Shown here one piece after another: positions 1-7,390 of a DNA stretch of 31,187 nt. Both the position numbers and the translations under genes were made by a program. This DNA is from Pseudomonadota bacterium (GTDB lineage Bacteria > Pseudomonadota > Alphaproteobacteria > Rhizobiales > Rhizobiaceae), in contig JAEWPB010000130.1 of the NCBI GenBank assembly GCA_023399465.1, forward strand, positions 1-31,187, written 5' to 3'. Under the pieces are notes generated by a model. That model did no database searches and had not been told where the DNA came from. It saw only the letters and a program-made list of their open reading frames with translations. Position 1 is the first letter of the stretch, and every line of letters begins with the position of its first letter.

Positions 1-449
1 GCACGGTCGAGCGCGACCCCCATTATTCCGGCATCATCTACGCCCAGCGGCCGCTGCCGGAGGCGACCGGCGCCGACGCCATTTCGTTGGCGGCGCGGCA
101 GATCGCCGAGACGCTGAAGCTGACGGCGATCGTCTGCTACACCTCGTCGGGCACCACCGGCTTGCGGGCCGCGCGCGAGCGGCCGCAGGTGCCGATCCTG
201 GCGCTGTCGCCGATCCTCAAGACGGCGCGGCGGCTGTCGGTGGTCTGGGGGCTGCACTGCGTCGTCACCGGCGACGCCACCGACCTCGACGACATCGTCA
301 ACCGCGCCTGCCGGATCGTCACCTCCGAGGGCTTCGGCAAGCCCGGCGACCGGGTGATCATCTCGGCCGGCGTGCCACTCGGCACCCCCGGCGCCACCAA
401 CATGCTCCGGATCGCCTATATCAGCTCCGACGGCCTCAGCGGCGTCTGA
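1..449 (+). CDS. pyk: Pyruvate kinase, C-terminal part (5' end outside window)
   Basis: The reading frame is open from base 3 to the stop at 447-449 and gives about 148 residues that match the C-terminal regulatory domain of pyruvate kinase. Visible family features are the start of the domain (AISLAARQIAETL), the SGTTGLRAARERP phosphate-site-like stretch, PILALSPILKTARRLSVVWG, and the end GDRVIISAGVPLGTPGATN. The enzyme converts phosphoenolpyruvate and ADP to pyruvate and ATP in the cytosol, the last step of glycolysis. The catalytic barrel lies upstream of the window. A strong intrinsic terminator follows 23 bases after the stop, so this gene ends its transcription unit and is probably unrelated to the genes that follow. 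Confidence 0.93.
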   Translation, partial: TVERDPHYSGIIYAQRPLPEATGADAISLAARQIAETLKLTAIVCYTSSGTTGLRAARERPQVPILALSPILKTARRLSVVWGLHCVVTGDATDLDDIVNRACRIVTSEGFGKPGDRVIISAGVPLGTPGATNMLRIAYISSDGLSGV

Positions 450-472
450 ACGAACACCACCCTGGAATGACG

Positions 473-498
473 AAAGCCCGCATGTCGCGGGCTTTTTT
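473..498 (+). terminator. Rho-independent terminator after pyk
   Basis: A perfect 9-bp stem (AAAGCCCGC at 473-481, GCGGGCTTT at 487-495) with a 5-base loop ends in a run of six T (493-498). This is a textbook intrinsic terminator just past the pyruvate kinase stop. The remaining bases up to 718 show no convincing gene. Confidence 0.92.
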
Positions 499-718
499 CG
501 TGGGGCGAACAGCCATGCCAAAGGCGACGAATCTTCCGCCGCCTCGATCGCTGTCGCGAAACCGTCCAATATGTCGGCGATATTCGTTCACGGGAGATCG
601 CGGGCCAGGGCCGGTGCGAGGCCTGCGTGCAAGCGGCGATGTGGCGGCAACCCCGCACCGAGCGCAGTCGCGACACTTCTGCTGGTAGGAGCCGCTGAGA
701 TAAACGGAAGGTGGAGCC

Positions 719-1429
719 ATGACCGATAGTCCTTCATCCCTGTCGCTTGACGATATCGAATCGGTGTCGCTGGCCCTCGGCCGATACGCCCGGGAGGATG
801 TGCTGGGGGATCTGTGGCAGCGGCCACAACTCTCCCGGCGGGATCGCAGCATCGTCACGCTGGCCGTGCTGATCGCGCGAAACCAGGCAGCCGAGCTCAA
901 GCACTACATCAACGTCGCTCTCGACAACGGCGTCACGCCGGCGGAGGTCTCCGAGATCATCACCCATCTCGCTTTCTATTCCGGATGGCCGAATGCCATG
1001 TCGGCGGTGGCCGCGGCGAAGGATGTGTTTGCCTACAGGAATGTCGGGGTGGACCAGCTTCCCGCCGCGTCTCCGCCGCTTCTGCCACTCGATGTCGAGG
1101 CCGAACTGCAGCGTGCGACCAATGTCGACAAGAATGTCGGCCCGATTTCTCCTGGTCTGGTCAAGTTCACGACCGATCCGCTGTTTCTCGATCTCTGGCA
1201 GCGGCCCGGCCTCACTCCGCGTGACCGGAGCCTCGTCACCATCAGCTCGTTGATCGCGCTCGGCCAGAGCCCACAGCTTGCCTTCCACCTGAACCGGGCC
1301 CTGGAACGCGGGCTCACCGCCGAACAGGCCGGCGAGGTCGTGACGCAGGCGGCTTTCTATGCCGGCTGGCCGAATGCGTTCTCGGCTTCGGCGGTGGTGG
1401 GGGAAGTGCTGCGCAATCGCGGCAAGTAG
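719..1429 (+). CDS. Carboxymuconolactone decarboxylase family protein, two tandem domains
   Basis: This 236-residue protein has two copies of the CMD fold, about residues 15-105 and 135-230. Each copy carries the pattern DLWQRPxLxxRDRS, a helix with an H-x-N-x-A element (HYINVALDNGVT; HLNRALERGLT) and the ending AFYxGWPNAxSA. It contains no cysteine at all, so it cannot be an AhpD-type peroxidase, which needs a CxxC pair; it belongs with the gamma-carboxymuconolactone decarboxylase-like branch, where the substrate is usually unknown. The start is supported by GGAAGG at 706-711, seven bases upstream. It is convergent with the cupin gene and may belong to the neighbouring amine module, though nothing ties it there except position. 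Confidence 0.85.
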   Translation: MTDSPSSLSLDDIESVSLALGRYAREDVLGDLWQRPQLSRRDRSIVTLAVLIARNQAAELKHYINVALDNGVTPAEVSEIITHLAFYSGWPNAMSAVAAAKDVFAYRNVGVDQLPAASPPLLPLDVEAELQRATNVDKNVGPISPGLVKFTTDPLFLDLWQRPGLTPRDRSLVTISSLIALGQSPQLAFHLNRALERGLTAEQAGEVVTQAAFYAGWPNAFSASAVVGEVLRNRGK

Positions 1430-1459
1430 CTGCACTGGATTGCCGGCAGCAGGAAAGCA

Positions 1460-1503
1460 GTCGACGGCCGATGGGGTTTGTCGGCCGCCGACAGCCCGTC
1501 GAC
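1460..1503. terminator. Nested inverted repeat between convergent genes
   Basis: Outer arms GTCGACGG (1460-1467) and CCGTCGAC (1496-1503) enclose inner arms CGGCCGA (1465-1471) and TCGGCCG (1481-1487). The arms share bases, so the two stems are partly alternative. The element lies between the convergent CMD and cupin genes and may end transcription in both directions, but it has no T run, so this is tentative. Confidence 0.35.
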
Positions 1504-1569
1504 GATGCCAGCATCGCCGAAGGGCATTTCGATAGCGTTCTCGCCCGGTCGCGAAAACCGGATGCGGCC

Positions 1570-2244
1570 TTAATCCGCCGAGCGGATGAACCAGAACTTT
1601 TCCAGATCGGTCGGATTGTCCCAGCTGACCGTTGCGCCGGGGCGCACGAGGAAGATGTCGCCGGCGCGGAAGGTGAGACTTCCTTCCTCCGGGTTTGCCA
1701 GGGTGACTTCGCCCCGGCGCAACATCATCAGTTCCGAGTAGGAATAGGTGAGCGGGCGGCGGGCATAGGGCGTCGTCGACCAGGTCCCCCAGGATGCGGC
1801 GTCTCCGTCATGAAATTCGTGGCGAAGGGTCTGCGGTGCGGGCGTGGTCAGGAGGGCCGGGTTGGGCGAGCCGCCCGGCGCCATCGGGTGGTCGAGGTCG
1901 AGTTTCGACAGTGCCAGTTGCGGATTGTCCTGACGCAGCAGCAGAATGACGCAATCGGCTCCATCGGCGCTCCAGGAAAGCCGGCCTGCGGGCAGAGTGG
2001 CAATCTCACCCTTTCGAAGCGAGACCGCGTTGCCGGCGGCGTCCTTCAGGGTCAATGCGCCGTCGCGCAGGATGATGATGGACGAGAACGGGATTTCGGC
2101 ATCTGCGCCTTCGCCAGTCAGGAGCGCGCGGCCGCAGTCGAAGGGGTCGTTTGCCGGTGCGGCGAGGCCGATCGAGCGCAAAGCCTCTTCGAGATCCGAG
2201 GCGCAGGACGGGACTGCGCCCAGATCGATAACGTTATTCAGCAC
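1570..2244 (-). CDS. Double cupin-domain protein
   Basis: The 224-residue product has two cupin-like halves. The C-terminal half is the clearer one: WGTWSTTPYARRP, YSYSELMMLRRGEVTLANPEEG, FRAGDIFLVRPGATVSWDNP and LEKFWFI resemble the EutQ/cupin_3 family. The N-terminal half (SSIIILRDGALTLKDAAG, LRKGEIATLPAG) is more degenerate. The reading starts at GTG (2242-2244), with GGAGAA placed six bases upstream. It is the third gene of a minus-strand operon after the XRE-cupin regulator and an FAD oxidoreductase, 24 bases behind the latter. Proteins like this often sit beside amine oxidoreductases of the PuuB type, but no reaction is established; a binding or isomerase-like role is possible. Confidence 0.8.
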   Translation of the reverse strand: MLNNVIDLGAVPSCASDLEEALRSIGLAAPANDPFDCGRALLTGEGADAEIPFSSIIILRDGALTLKDAAGNAVSLRKGEIATLPAGRLSWSADGADCVILLLRQDNPQLALSKLDLDHPMAPGGSPNPALLTTPAPQTLRHEFHDGDAASWGTWSTTPYARRPLTYSYSELMMLRRGEVTLANPEEGSLTFRAGDIFLVRPGATVSWDNPTDLEKFWFIRSAD

Positions 2245-2268
2245 GTGGGATTCTCCGGTAAGAGTTGA

Positions 2269-3564
2269 TTATTTGGAGGCGAAGCCAAGGCTGTCCTTGA
2301 TCCAGTACCAGCGGATGCCGAGATCCATCACCGGCTGGCGGATGGCATGCCAGGCAAGTCTCGGAATTTTGGTCGCCGGATAGACCATGGGACGGCCCTC
2401 GGCGATGTGTTCGGCATACATCTTGCCGAATGCGGTGGCCAAGGCGACGCCCCGGCCGTTGTATCCGAGCATGACATGCAGACCCGGTTCGGGGTTGTGC
2501 AGATGCGGCAGGCCGTCCATCGTCAGCGCGACGTGGCCGGACCAGGTGTAGTCAAGCCCGATACCCTCGAGTTGCGGGAACAGGCGCACCATGCCCGCCT
2601 TGAGGGCGTGCATGAGGGCCGCCTTTTCCTTCATCCCGACCGCGCCGCGGCCGCCGAGAAGGAACCGTCCGTCGGGGGACTGGCGCATGTAGAAGGCCAG
2701 CTTGCGCGTTTCGGACAGGACGACCCCGCCGGGCATGATCTCGGCGCGTTGCTTGTCGGAAAGCGGCTTGGTCGCGATCAGCATGCTCTGCACCGGCAGG
2801 ATGCTCTGGGCCAGCCCGGAGACCAGATTGCCGGTATATGCATTGGTGGCGACCAGGGCTTCGCGGGCGCTGACCCTGCCATCGGCGGTCTTGGCAACCC
2901 ACACCTTGCCTTCCCGCGTCAGGCTGGTGACGGCGGAATTCTCGAAAATCTCTACACCGAGGGCAGACGCCGCCCGCGCCAGGCCGCGGACATAGTCGAG
3001 CGGCTGCAGCGCGCCGGCGCGGGGATCGCGCCAGCCACCGAAATAGCGTTCCGTGCCGGAAAGCTCGGCCACGCGCTTGCGGTCGAGGATCTCGACCTCG
3101 ACTCCCTGTTTCTGCCACTGGCGGGCGCGCTTGAAGACCGCGGTGGTCGCCAGCTCGGAATGGGCGGCCTGGATCCATCCGGTGCGGATCGGCGCGCAGC
3201 GGATGTCGTGCTTGCGTACCAGATCGAAGACCAGATCGGCGACACCGCCAACCAGTTCGATCATGCGCCTGCCGTGTTCCGGGCCGTAGGTCGCCAGCAG
3301 GTCCTCGGGGTCGTGCTTGAGGCCGGGAATGACCTGGCCGCCATTGCGGCCGGATGCGCCGAAGCCGACATGGCGTGCTTCCAGAACGGCGACCTTTACG
3401 CCCCGTTCGGCAAGAAACAGCGCGCTGGCAAGGCCGGTGAAGCCGCCGCCGATGATGACGACATCTGCCTCATGCGCGCCGCCAAGCTTCGGGTGTTTCG
3501 GCTGGGCTTCGCCGCACTGGTTCCACCATAGCGAGCGCGAGAAGCTCTCAGGACTGCTTGCCAT
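2269..3564 (-). CDS. FAD-dependent amine oxidoreductase (DAO/PuuB-like)
   Basis: The 431-residue protein is a D-amino-acid-oxidase-superfamily flavoenzyme. The dinucleotide fold ADVVIIGGGFTGLASA (residues 33-48) is followed by GASGRNGGQ around residues 69-77, and the C-terminal FAD-binding part shows YTWSGHVALTMDGLPH and MLGYNGRGVALA. An N-terminal SLWWNQ element before the fold is shared with the other PuuB-like enzymes in this window. Such enzymes oxidise a C-N bond of amines or amino acids; the substrate cannot be read from sequence. The start overlaps the end of the regulator gene by 17 bases and has GGAGAG upstream, so the two are translated together. The name gamma-glutamylputrescine oxidase would be an over-call, since no puuA, puuC or puuD is present. 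Confidence 0.88.
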   Translation of the reverse strand: MASSPESFSRSLWWNQCGEAQPKHPKLGGAHEADVVIIGGGFTGLASALFLAERGVKVAVLEARHVGFGASGRNGGQVIPGLKHDPEDLLATYGPEHGRRMIELVGGVADLVFDLVRKHDIRCAPIRTGWIQAAHSELATTAVFKRARQWQKQGVEVEILDRKRVAELSGTERYFGGWRDPRAGALQPLDYVRGLARAASALGVEIFENSAVTSLTREGKVWVAKTADGRVSAREALVATNAYTGNLVSGLAQSILPVQSMLIATKPLSDKQRAEIMPGGVVLSETRKLAFYMRQSPDGRFLLGGRGAVGMKEKAALMHALKAGMVRLFPQLEGIGLDYTWSGHVALTMDGLPHLHNPEPGLHVMLGYNGRGVALATAFGKMYAEHIAEGRPMVYPATKIPRLAWHAIRQPVMDLGIRWYWIKDSLGFASK

Positions 3565-4306
3565 TTTCGGTTGCTCTCCGTCGTGTTTGTTTAGGCCCTT
3601 CGATTGGGCAGGGGCCGGTCGGGTCGGGCTTGTTCACCCAGATGACGACGGCTTCGGTGTCGCCGCTGTTGAAAAAGCGGTGGCGAATTGTCGAGGGAAG
3701 GGCGAAACCGTCCCCGGCCGAAAGCAGATAGAGCGCGTCGTCGATCTGCAGCGTGAAGCTGCCGGAGATGACGTAGCCAAGTTCTTCGCCGGAATGGGTG
3801 TAGCACTCCTCGCCCGAGCTTCCCCCGGGGATGATACGCACCACGAAGGACTTGATGGTCTCGATCAGTTCCGGGGAGGCGCGATGCTTGATGACGCCGC
3901 CGGCATTGAGGACTTCGGATTGTTCGCCGGCGCGCAGCACATAAGGATTGGCGCGAACGGCGGTTGCGAATCCTTGCGGGTCGATGAGCTGGGCAGGGCT
4001 CATCGAGAGCACGTCTGCGATGGTGTAAAGCGTGCGCACGGTCGGCGACACGAGCCCGCGCTCGATCTGCGACAAGGCGCCGGTCGACAGCCCCGACGCT
4101 TCGGACAGCTCGCCGAGCGTCATCCCGAGTGCCAGCCTGCGCGCACGGATGCGCGCCCCGATTTCGCCTGCATCATCCTTGGGATCAGCTTCGGTGGCCG
4201 GCGAAGTCCGGGTGTTCTCTGCCTTGCTCACTTGGGGGTCCTTTGTTGGCGCTCGCTGCGCGCTGGATTGAATCGGGGTTGATAATGTTTCAGTATTCTG
4301 CTTCAT
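3548..4306 (-). CDS. XRE-family regulator with C-terminal cupin (PuuR-like)
   Basis: The 252-residue protein has a long, polar, probably unstructured N-terminus (residues 1-45), an XRE helix-turn-helix (about 48-105: GARIRARRLALGMTLGELSE, SGLSTGALSQIERG) and a cupin sensor domain (about 160-235: YTHSGEELGYVISGSFTLQI, LSAGDGFALPSTIRHRFFN). This is the layout of PuuR and related regulators of amine and amino-acid use, in which the cupin binds the effector. It heads the minus-strand operon and is divergent from a second oxidoreductase, so both sides are its likely targets. The start at 4306 has only a weak ribosome site (GGAAAATT before ATG), and because the N-terminus is polar a later start cannot be excluded. 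Confidence 0.9.
   Translation of the reverse strand: MKQNTETLSTPIQSSAQRAPTKDPQVSKAENTRTSPATEADPKDDAGEIGARIRARRLALGMTLGELSEASGLSTGALSQIERGLVSPTVRTLYTIADVLSMSPAQLIDPQGFATAVRANPYVLRAGEQSEVLNAGGVIKHRASPELIETIKSFVVRIIPGGSSGEECYTHSGEELGYVISGSFTLQIDDALYLLSAGDGFALPSTIRHRFFNSGDTEAVVIWVNKPDPTGPCPIEGPKQTRRRATENGKQS
4285..4301 (-). promoter_or_regulatory. Motif copy A: GCAGAA-N3-TGAAACAT
   Basis: Read on the minus strand, this 17-base stretch shares 14 bases with the stretch at 5723-5739 (GCAGAA, three variable bases, TGAAACAT). It lies at the very start of the regulator coding region, in codons 2-7, and 63 bases upstream of the divergent oxidoreductase. A candidate binding site of the XRE-cupin regulator; unproven. 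Confidence 0.3.
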
Positions 4307-4363
4307 AATTTTCCAACGTTCAATAAACTAAATTCAAAAATCCATCCAAACATGGAGCGGAAA

Positions 4364-5719
4364 ATGTCAGGATCACGTCCCAAGGATACACCATTTTGGT
4401 GGGAGGCAGCTCCACCGCAAGTTTTGGAAGCGCGTCCGATCGATTCGGATTGCGATGTCGCAATCGTCGGTGCCGGATATGCCGGTCTCTGTGCGGCGCT
4501 CTACCTCGCCCGGGCGGGTCGAAAGGTCCAGGTTTTCGAGCGCGAGAAGCTTGGCTTTGGCGCTTCCAGCCGCAATGGCGGCTTCACCAGCGGCAATATC
4601 CGCCCTGATAACAAGACGCTCGTGCGCAAGTTCGGCGCGGCCCAGGCGGCCAGGATCGCGGCCGAAGGCCACGAAGCGCGCCGCTTCATGATCGACTTCC
4701 TCGCCAATGAAGGCGTCGATGCCGACTTCCGGCTTGTGGGGCGCTTCTACGGCGCGATGACGCGCGCCGAATATGACGAGATGGCGCGCAATGCCGAGGC
4801 GCTCCAGCGTGATACCGGGATCGAATCCTATGCGGTTCCGGCCGGCGAAGTTCACCGCCATATCGCCACCGATCTCTATGCCGGCGGAAGCGTGCGCATG
4901 GACATAGGCGGGCTTCATCCCGCCAAGTTTCACGCGGAACTCGTCCGTCTCGTGCTTGCCGAGGGCGTGCGCATCCACAGCGAATGCCGCGTGGAGAAGG
5001 TCAAGCAAGCATCTGATAAACATACAGTAATTACCGCGCGTGGTCGCACGCAGGCGCGGGATGTGCTCATCTGCACGAACGGCTATACCGATCACTCCGA
5101 CCGTTGGTTGCGGCAGCGGCTGGTACCGCTGCGCTCGCGAATCATCGCGACCGAGGACCTTGGCGAGGAGCGCGTGCGCTCGCTCGTGCCGGGCCTGAAG
5201 ATGCTCACGGATACGCGGGCGATGACCTACTATTTCCGCCCGTCTCCGGACGGACGGCGGATCCTGTTCGGCGGTCGCGATGCGACGAGCGGGGACGATT
5301 CGATGAGGGCAACGGAAGCGAACTACACCGAAATGTGCCGGGTCTTCCCAGAGCTCAAGGGGGTCGGGATTTCGCACAGCTGGTTCGGATACGTGGCGAT
5401 GAACCGGGACATGGTGCCGCGGATCTTCAAGCGTGGCGCAGTTCACTACGCGACCGGCTTTTGTGGTTCCGGCGTGGTGTGGGCGCCCTGGCTCGGCTAC
5501 AAGGCCGCGCAGAAGATTCTCCAGGTGCCGGGGAGTGAAAGCGGCTTCGATTTCCGGCCGCCGCGCTTCGTTCCGACCTGGCGCGGAAATGCATGGTTCA
5601 TGCCGGTGGTCTTTGCCGGACTGGCGCGAGAGGATCGCAAGCGGGCGGCAATTGCGGCCAGCGAAAGGGCGTCGAGGAGCGCTCAGCGCCCTGCCGGCGG
5701 CGCTGGGACGAAGGAATAA
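4364..5719 (+). CDS. FAD-dependent amine oxidoreductase (DAO/PuuB-like), second copy
   Basis: A 451-residue flavoenzyme of the same superfamily as the minus-strand oxidoreductase. The dinucleotide fold CDVAIVGAGYAGLCAALYLA (residues 30-49) is followed by GFGASSRNGGFTSGN (64-78), and the C-terminal half shows SWFGYVAMNRDMVPRI and YATGFCGSGVVWAPW. The ATG at 4364 is preferred because GGAG (4354-4357) sits six bases before it; an in-frame ATG at 4352 has no ribosome site. It is transcribed away from the XRE-cupin regulator and leads into an ABC importer, so it probably oxidises the imported compound or a derivative. The two oxidoreductases are homologous but clearly diverged, which suggests different substrates or successive steps rather than recent duplication. 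Confidence 0.87.
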   Translation: MSGSRPKDTPFWWEAAPPQVLEARPIDSDCDVAIVGAGYAGLCAALYLARAGRKVQVFEREKLGFGASSRNGGFTSGNIRPDNKTLVRKFGAAQAARIAAEGHEARRFMIDFLANEGVDADFRLVGRFYGAMTRAEYDEMARNAEALQRDTGIESYAVPAGEVHRHIATDLYAGGSVRMDIGGLHPAKFHAELVRLVLAEGVRIHSECRVEKVKQASDKHTVITARGRTQARDVLICTNGYTDHSDRWLRQRLVPLRSRIIATEDLGEERVRSLVPGLKMLTDTRAMTYYFRPSPDGRRILFGGRDATSGDDSMRATEANYTEMCRVFPELKGVGISHSWFGYVAMNRDMVPRIFKRGAVHYATGFCGSGVVWAPWLGYKAAQKILQVPGSESGFDFRPPRFVPTWRGNAWFMPVVFAGLAREDRKRAAIAASERASRSAQRPAGGAGTKE

Positions 5720-5722
5720 TCA

Positions 5723-5739
5723 GCAGAAATATGAAACAT
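5723..5739 (+). promoter_or_regulatory. Motif copy B: GCAGAA-N3-TGAAACAT
   Basis: The second copy of the 17-base motif lies in the gap between the oxidoreductase and the binding-protein gene, directly upstream of a promoter-like -35 (TTGACG at 5741-5746). The placement would suit a regulator that contacts RNA polymerase or blocks it. Only two copies were found in the window. Confidence 0.35.
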
Positions 5740-5740
5740 G

Positions 5741-5768
5741 TTGACGGCGGATTTCACTTTGTTAAATT
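5741..5768 (+). promoter_or_regulatory. Probable promoter of the ABC importer genes
   Basis: TTGACG (5741-5746), a 16-base spacer and TAAATT (5763-5768) form a sigma-70-like promoter in the gap before the binding-protein gene. A GTTAAA/TTTAAC inverted repeat (5761-5766 and 5780-5785) overlaps the -10 and could be a further control site. This would let the importer be made independently of the upstream oxidoreductase. Confidence 0.45.
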
Positions 5769-5830
5769 CGTCTTCATCGTTTAACAGTGCGATGTACAGC
5801 CATCCGGCTGCGATTAGAAAGGGGAATACC

Positions 5831-6580
5831 ATGCGTCTCAACAAAGTTCTCGGACTCGCTCTCGCGGCAGCCCTTGCGGCGGCAGCGCCCGCAGCCGCCC
5901 AGGAAGCAGCCAAAATCGGTTCCTCGCCGACGGGTCTGCCCTTCACCTTCATGAATACCGAGACCAAGGAGATGGATGGTGTTCTGATCGACGTCGTCAA
6001 GGCCATCGAGGCCGAAGTCGGCTTCAAGGCCCAGTTCGAGGCCGTACCGTTCTCGGCGCTCGTGCCGTCGCTCACCTCGAACAAGATCGACATGATCGCT
6101 TCGGCCATGTTCATCACCGAAGAGCGTGCGAAGGTCGTCGACTTCTCCGAGCCGGTCTACGGTTACGGCGAAGGTGCATTCGTGCCGGTCACCGATGACA
6201 CCAAGTACGCACGCTATGAAGACCTCAAGGGCAAGACCATCGGCGTGCAGGTCGGCACCACCTTCGTCGATCTGTTCCAGAAGAGCGGTCTCTTCACCGA
6301 GGTCAAGGTCTACAAGAGCATTCCCGACATCATCGCCGACGTGAATGCCGGACGTATCGACGCCGGCATCGCCGATGGCCCGATGGCTGCCTACTACATT
6401 GCCCAGGGCCAGTTCCCGAAGGTCAAGATGGTCGACAGCTATGCACCGTCGGCTGGCGGCGAATTCGGTATTGCCCTGCGCAAGGGTGACGGCCGCATGG
6501 AGAAGATCAACGCAGCGATCGCCCGCATCAAGACGGACGGCACGCTGAAGGAAATCCTCGCGAAGTACGGCCTGAAGTAA
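5831..6580 (+). CDS. Polar amino-acid-type ABC transporter, periplasmic binding protein
   Basis: A 249-residue solute-binding protein of the SBP_bac_3 type. It opens with a signal peptide (MRLNKVLGLALAAALAAA, then APAAAQ) and a likely cut near residue 24. The body shows GLPFTFMN, the MDGVLIDVVKAI segment, FSALVPSLTSNKIDMI, the diagnostic ITEERAKVVDFSEPVY, the hinge region LKGKTIGVQVGTT and the ending ITDGTLKEILAKYGL-like helix. The start at 5831 is chosen over an earlier in-frame ATG at 5738 because AAAGGGGA lies just upstream and the signal peptide begins there. It delivers a small polar amine or amino acid to the permease and ATPase encoded next. The ligand cannot be named from the sequence. 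Confidence 0.93.
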   Translation: MRLNKVLGLALAAALAAAAPAAAQEAAKIGSSPTGLPFTFMNTETKEMDGVLIDVVKAIEAEVGFKAQFEAVPFSALVPSLTSNKIDMIASAMFITEERAKVVDFSEPVYGYGEGAFVPVTDDTKYARYEDLKGKTIGVQVGTTFVDLFQKSGLFTEVKVYKSIPDIIADVNAGRIDAGIADGPMAAYYIAQGQFPKVKMVDSYAPSAGGEFGIALRKGDGRMEKINAAIARIKTDGTLKEILAKYGLK

Positions 6581-6588
6581 TTTCGGTC

Positions 6589-6618
6589 CGGGCACGGGGG
6601 CATTTCCCCTCGTGCCCG
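6589..6618 (+). terminator. Strong stem-loop between binding-protein and permease genes
   Basis: CGGGCACGGGGG (6589-6600) pairs with the stretch at 6607-6618 ending in CGTGCCCG, giving a 12-bp stem with one G-U pair and a six-base loop. It is followed by TATTTGTC, not a full T run. A structure at this spot commonly gives partial termination or protects the binding-protein mRNA, so that more binding protein than permease is made. Confidence 0.55.
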
Positions 6619-6724
6619 TATTTGTCGGTGCGCCCCTCCATGGGCCCGTCCCGGGCCTTCCTGCGACCGCTGGCCACAGCGGGCCTGACATCCAGCTTGC
6701 CCGCAAATTACAGAGTTAACGCAA

Positions 6725-7387
6725 ATGCAAAACTTTCTCATGGACGCCCGTGAGTTCTTCCCGGTGCTGCTCCAAGGCGTGAAATTCACCCTTCTTGTCA
6801 CCGCCGGCGCTCTCGCGCTCTCCACCTTGCTGGGCCTTGTCTGGGCACTGATGCGGGTTTCCGGGATTGGCTGGCTGTCAGCCACCGCATCGACGATTAT
6901 CAACGTCATCCGCGGCATCCCGATCCTGGTACAGCTCTTCTATATCTATTTCGTGCTGCCGGAGTTCGGCATCGCGTTTTCCGCACTCCAGGCCGGCATC
7001 ATTGGCCTCGGCATCGCCTATTCCGCCTATCAGGCTGAGAATTTCCGTGCCGGCATCGAAGCCATCGACCACGGCCAAACCGAGGCCGCACTTTCGATCG
7101 GCATGAGCTGGTTCCAGGCCATGCGCCGGGTGATCCTGCCCCAGGCGGTGCGCGTGATCCTGCCGCCCTATGGCAACATCATGGTGATGTTGCTGAAGGA
7201 CAGCTCGCAGGCCTCCGCCATCACCGTTGCGGAACTGACCATGCAGGGCCAGCTTCTCGCCTCCTCGACCTTCAAGAACATGAACGTCTATACGCTCGTC
7301 GCGATGTTCTACCTTTCTCTCAGCTTGCCGTTGATGCTGGTCGTCGGTCGTCTCGAAAAGCTCTTTGGCAAAAGTAAAGGGCACTGA
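6725..7387 (+). CDS. Polar amino-acid-type ABC transporter permease
   Basis: The 220-residue inner-membrane protein is of the HisM/GlnP family. It shows several hydrophobic segments (about residues 18-42, 55-78, 85-103 and 185-205), the family motif RGIPILVQLFYIYFVLP (63-79) and the cytoplasmic EAA loop EAALSIGMSWFQAMRRVILP (120-139) that docks the ATPase. Only one permease gene is present, so the channel is probably a homodimer. The ribosome site before 6725 is weak; an internal ATG at 6740 is possible but has none either. The ATPase gene begins three bases after the stop, so the two are co-translated. Confidence 0.92.
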   Translation: MQNFLMDAREFFPVLLQGVKFTLLVTAGALALSTLLGLVWALMRVSGIGWLSATASTIINVIRGIPILVQLFYIYFVLPEFGIAFSALQAGIIGLGIAYSAYQAENFRAGIEAIDHGQTEAALSIGMSWFQAMRRVILPQAVRVILPPYGNIMVMLLKDSSQASAITVAELTMQGQLLASSTFKNMNVYTLVAMFYLSLSLPLMLVVGRLEKLFGKSKGH

Positions 7388-7390
7388 TCC

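Noticed and set aside
568..584. AATAT-N7-ATATT inverted repeat upstream of the CMD gene
   Set aside because: Short, AT-only arms. It is over 130 bases from the start and has no second copy.
3184..3198. CxPxR motif (CAPIR, residues 123-127) in the minus-strand oxidoreductase, possible target of the FGE
   Set aside because: The host protein is a DAO-type flavoenzyme with no sulfatase fold, and the other sulfatase residues after the motif are missing. A five-residue match with three fixed positions is expected by chance.
2347..3531. A 394-codon plus-strand frame over the minus-strand oxidoreductase
   Set aside because: Shadow of the FAD oxidoreductase gene, which has intact motifs and a ribosome site.
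2269..5719. Calling the two oxidoreductases puuB and the regulator puuR
   Set aside because: Family resemblance only. The other putrescine-pathway genes are absent, so the symbols would assert a substrate not shown.
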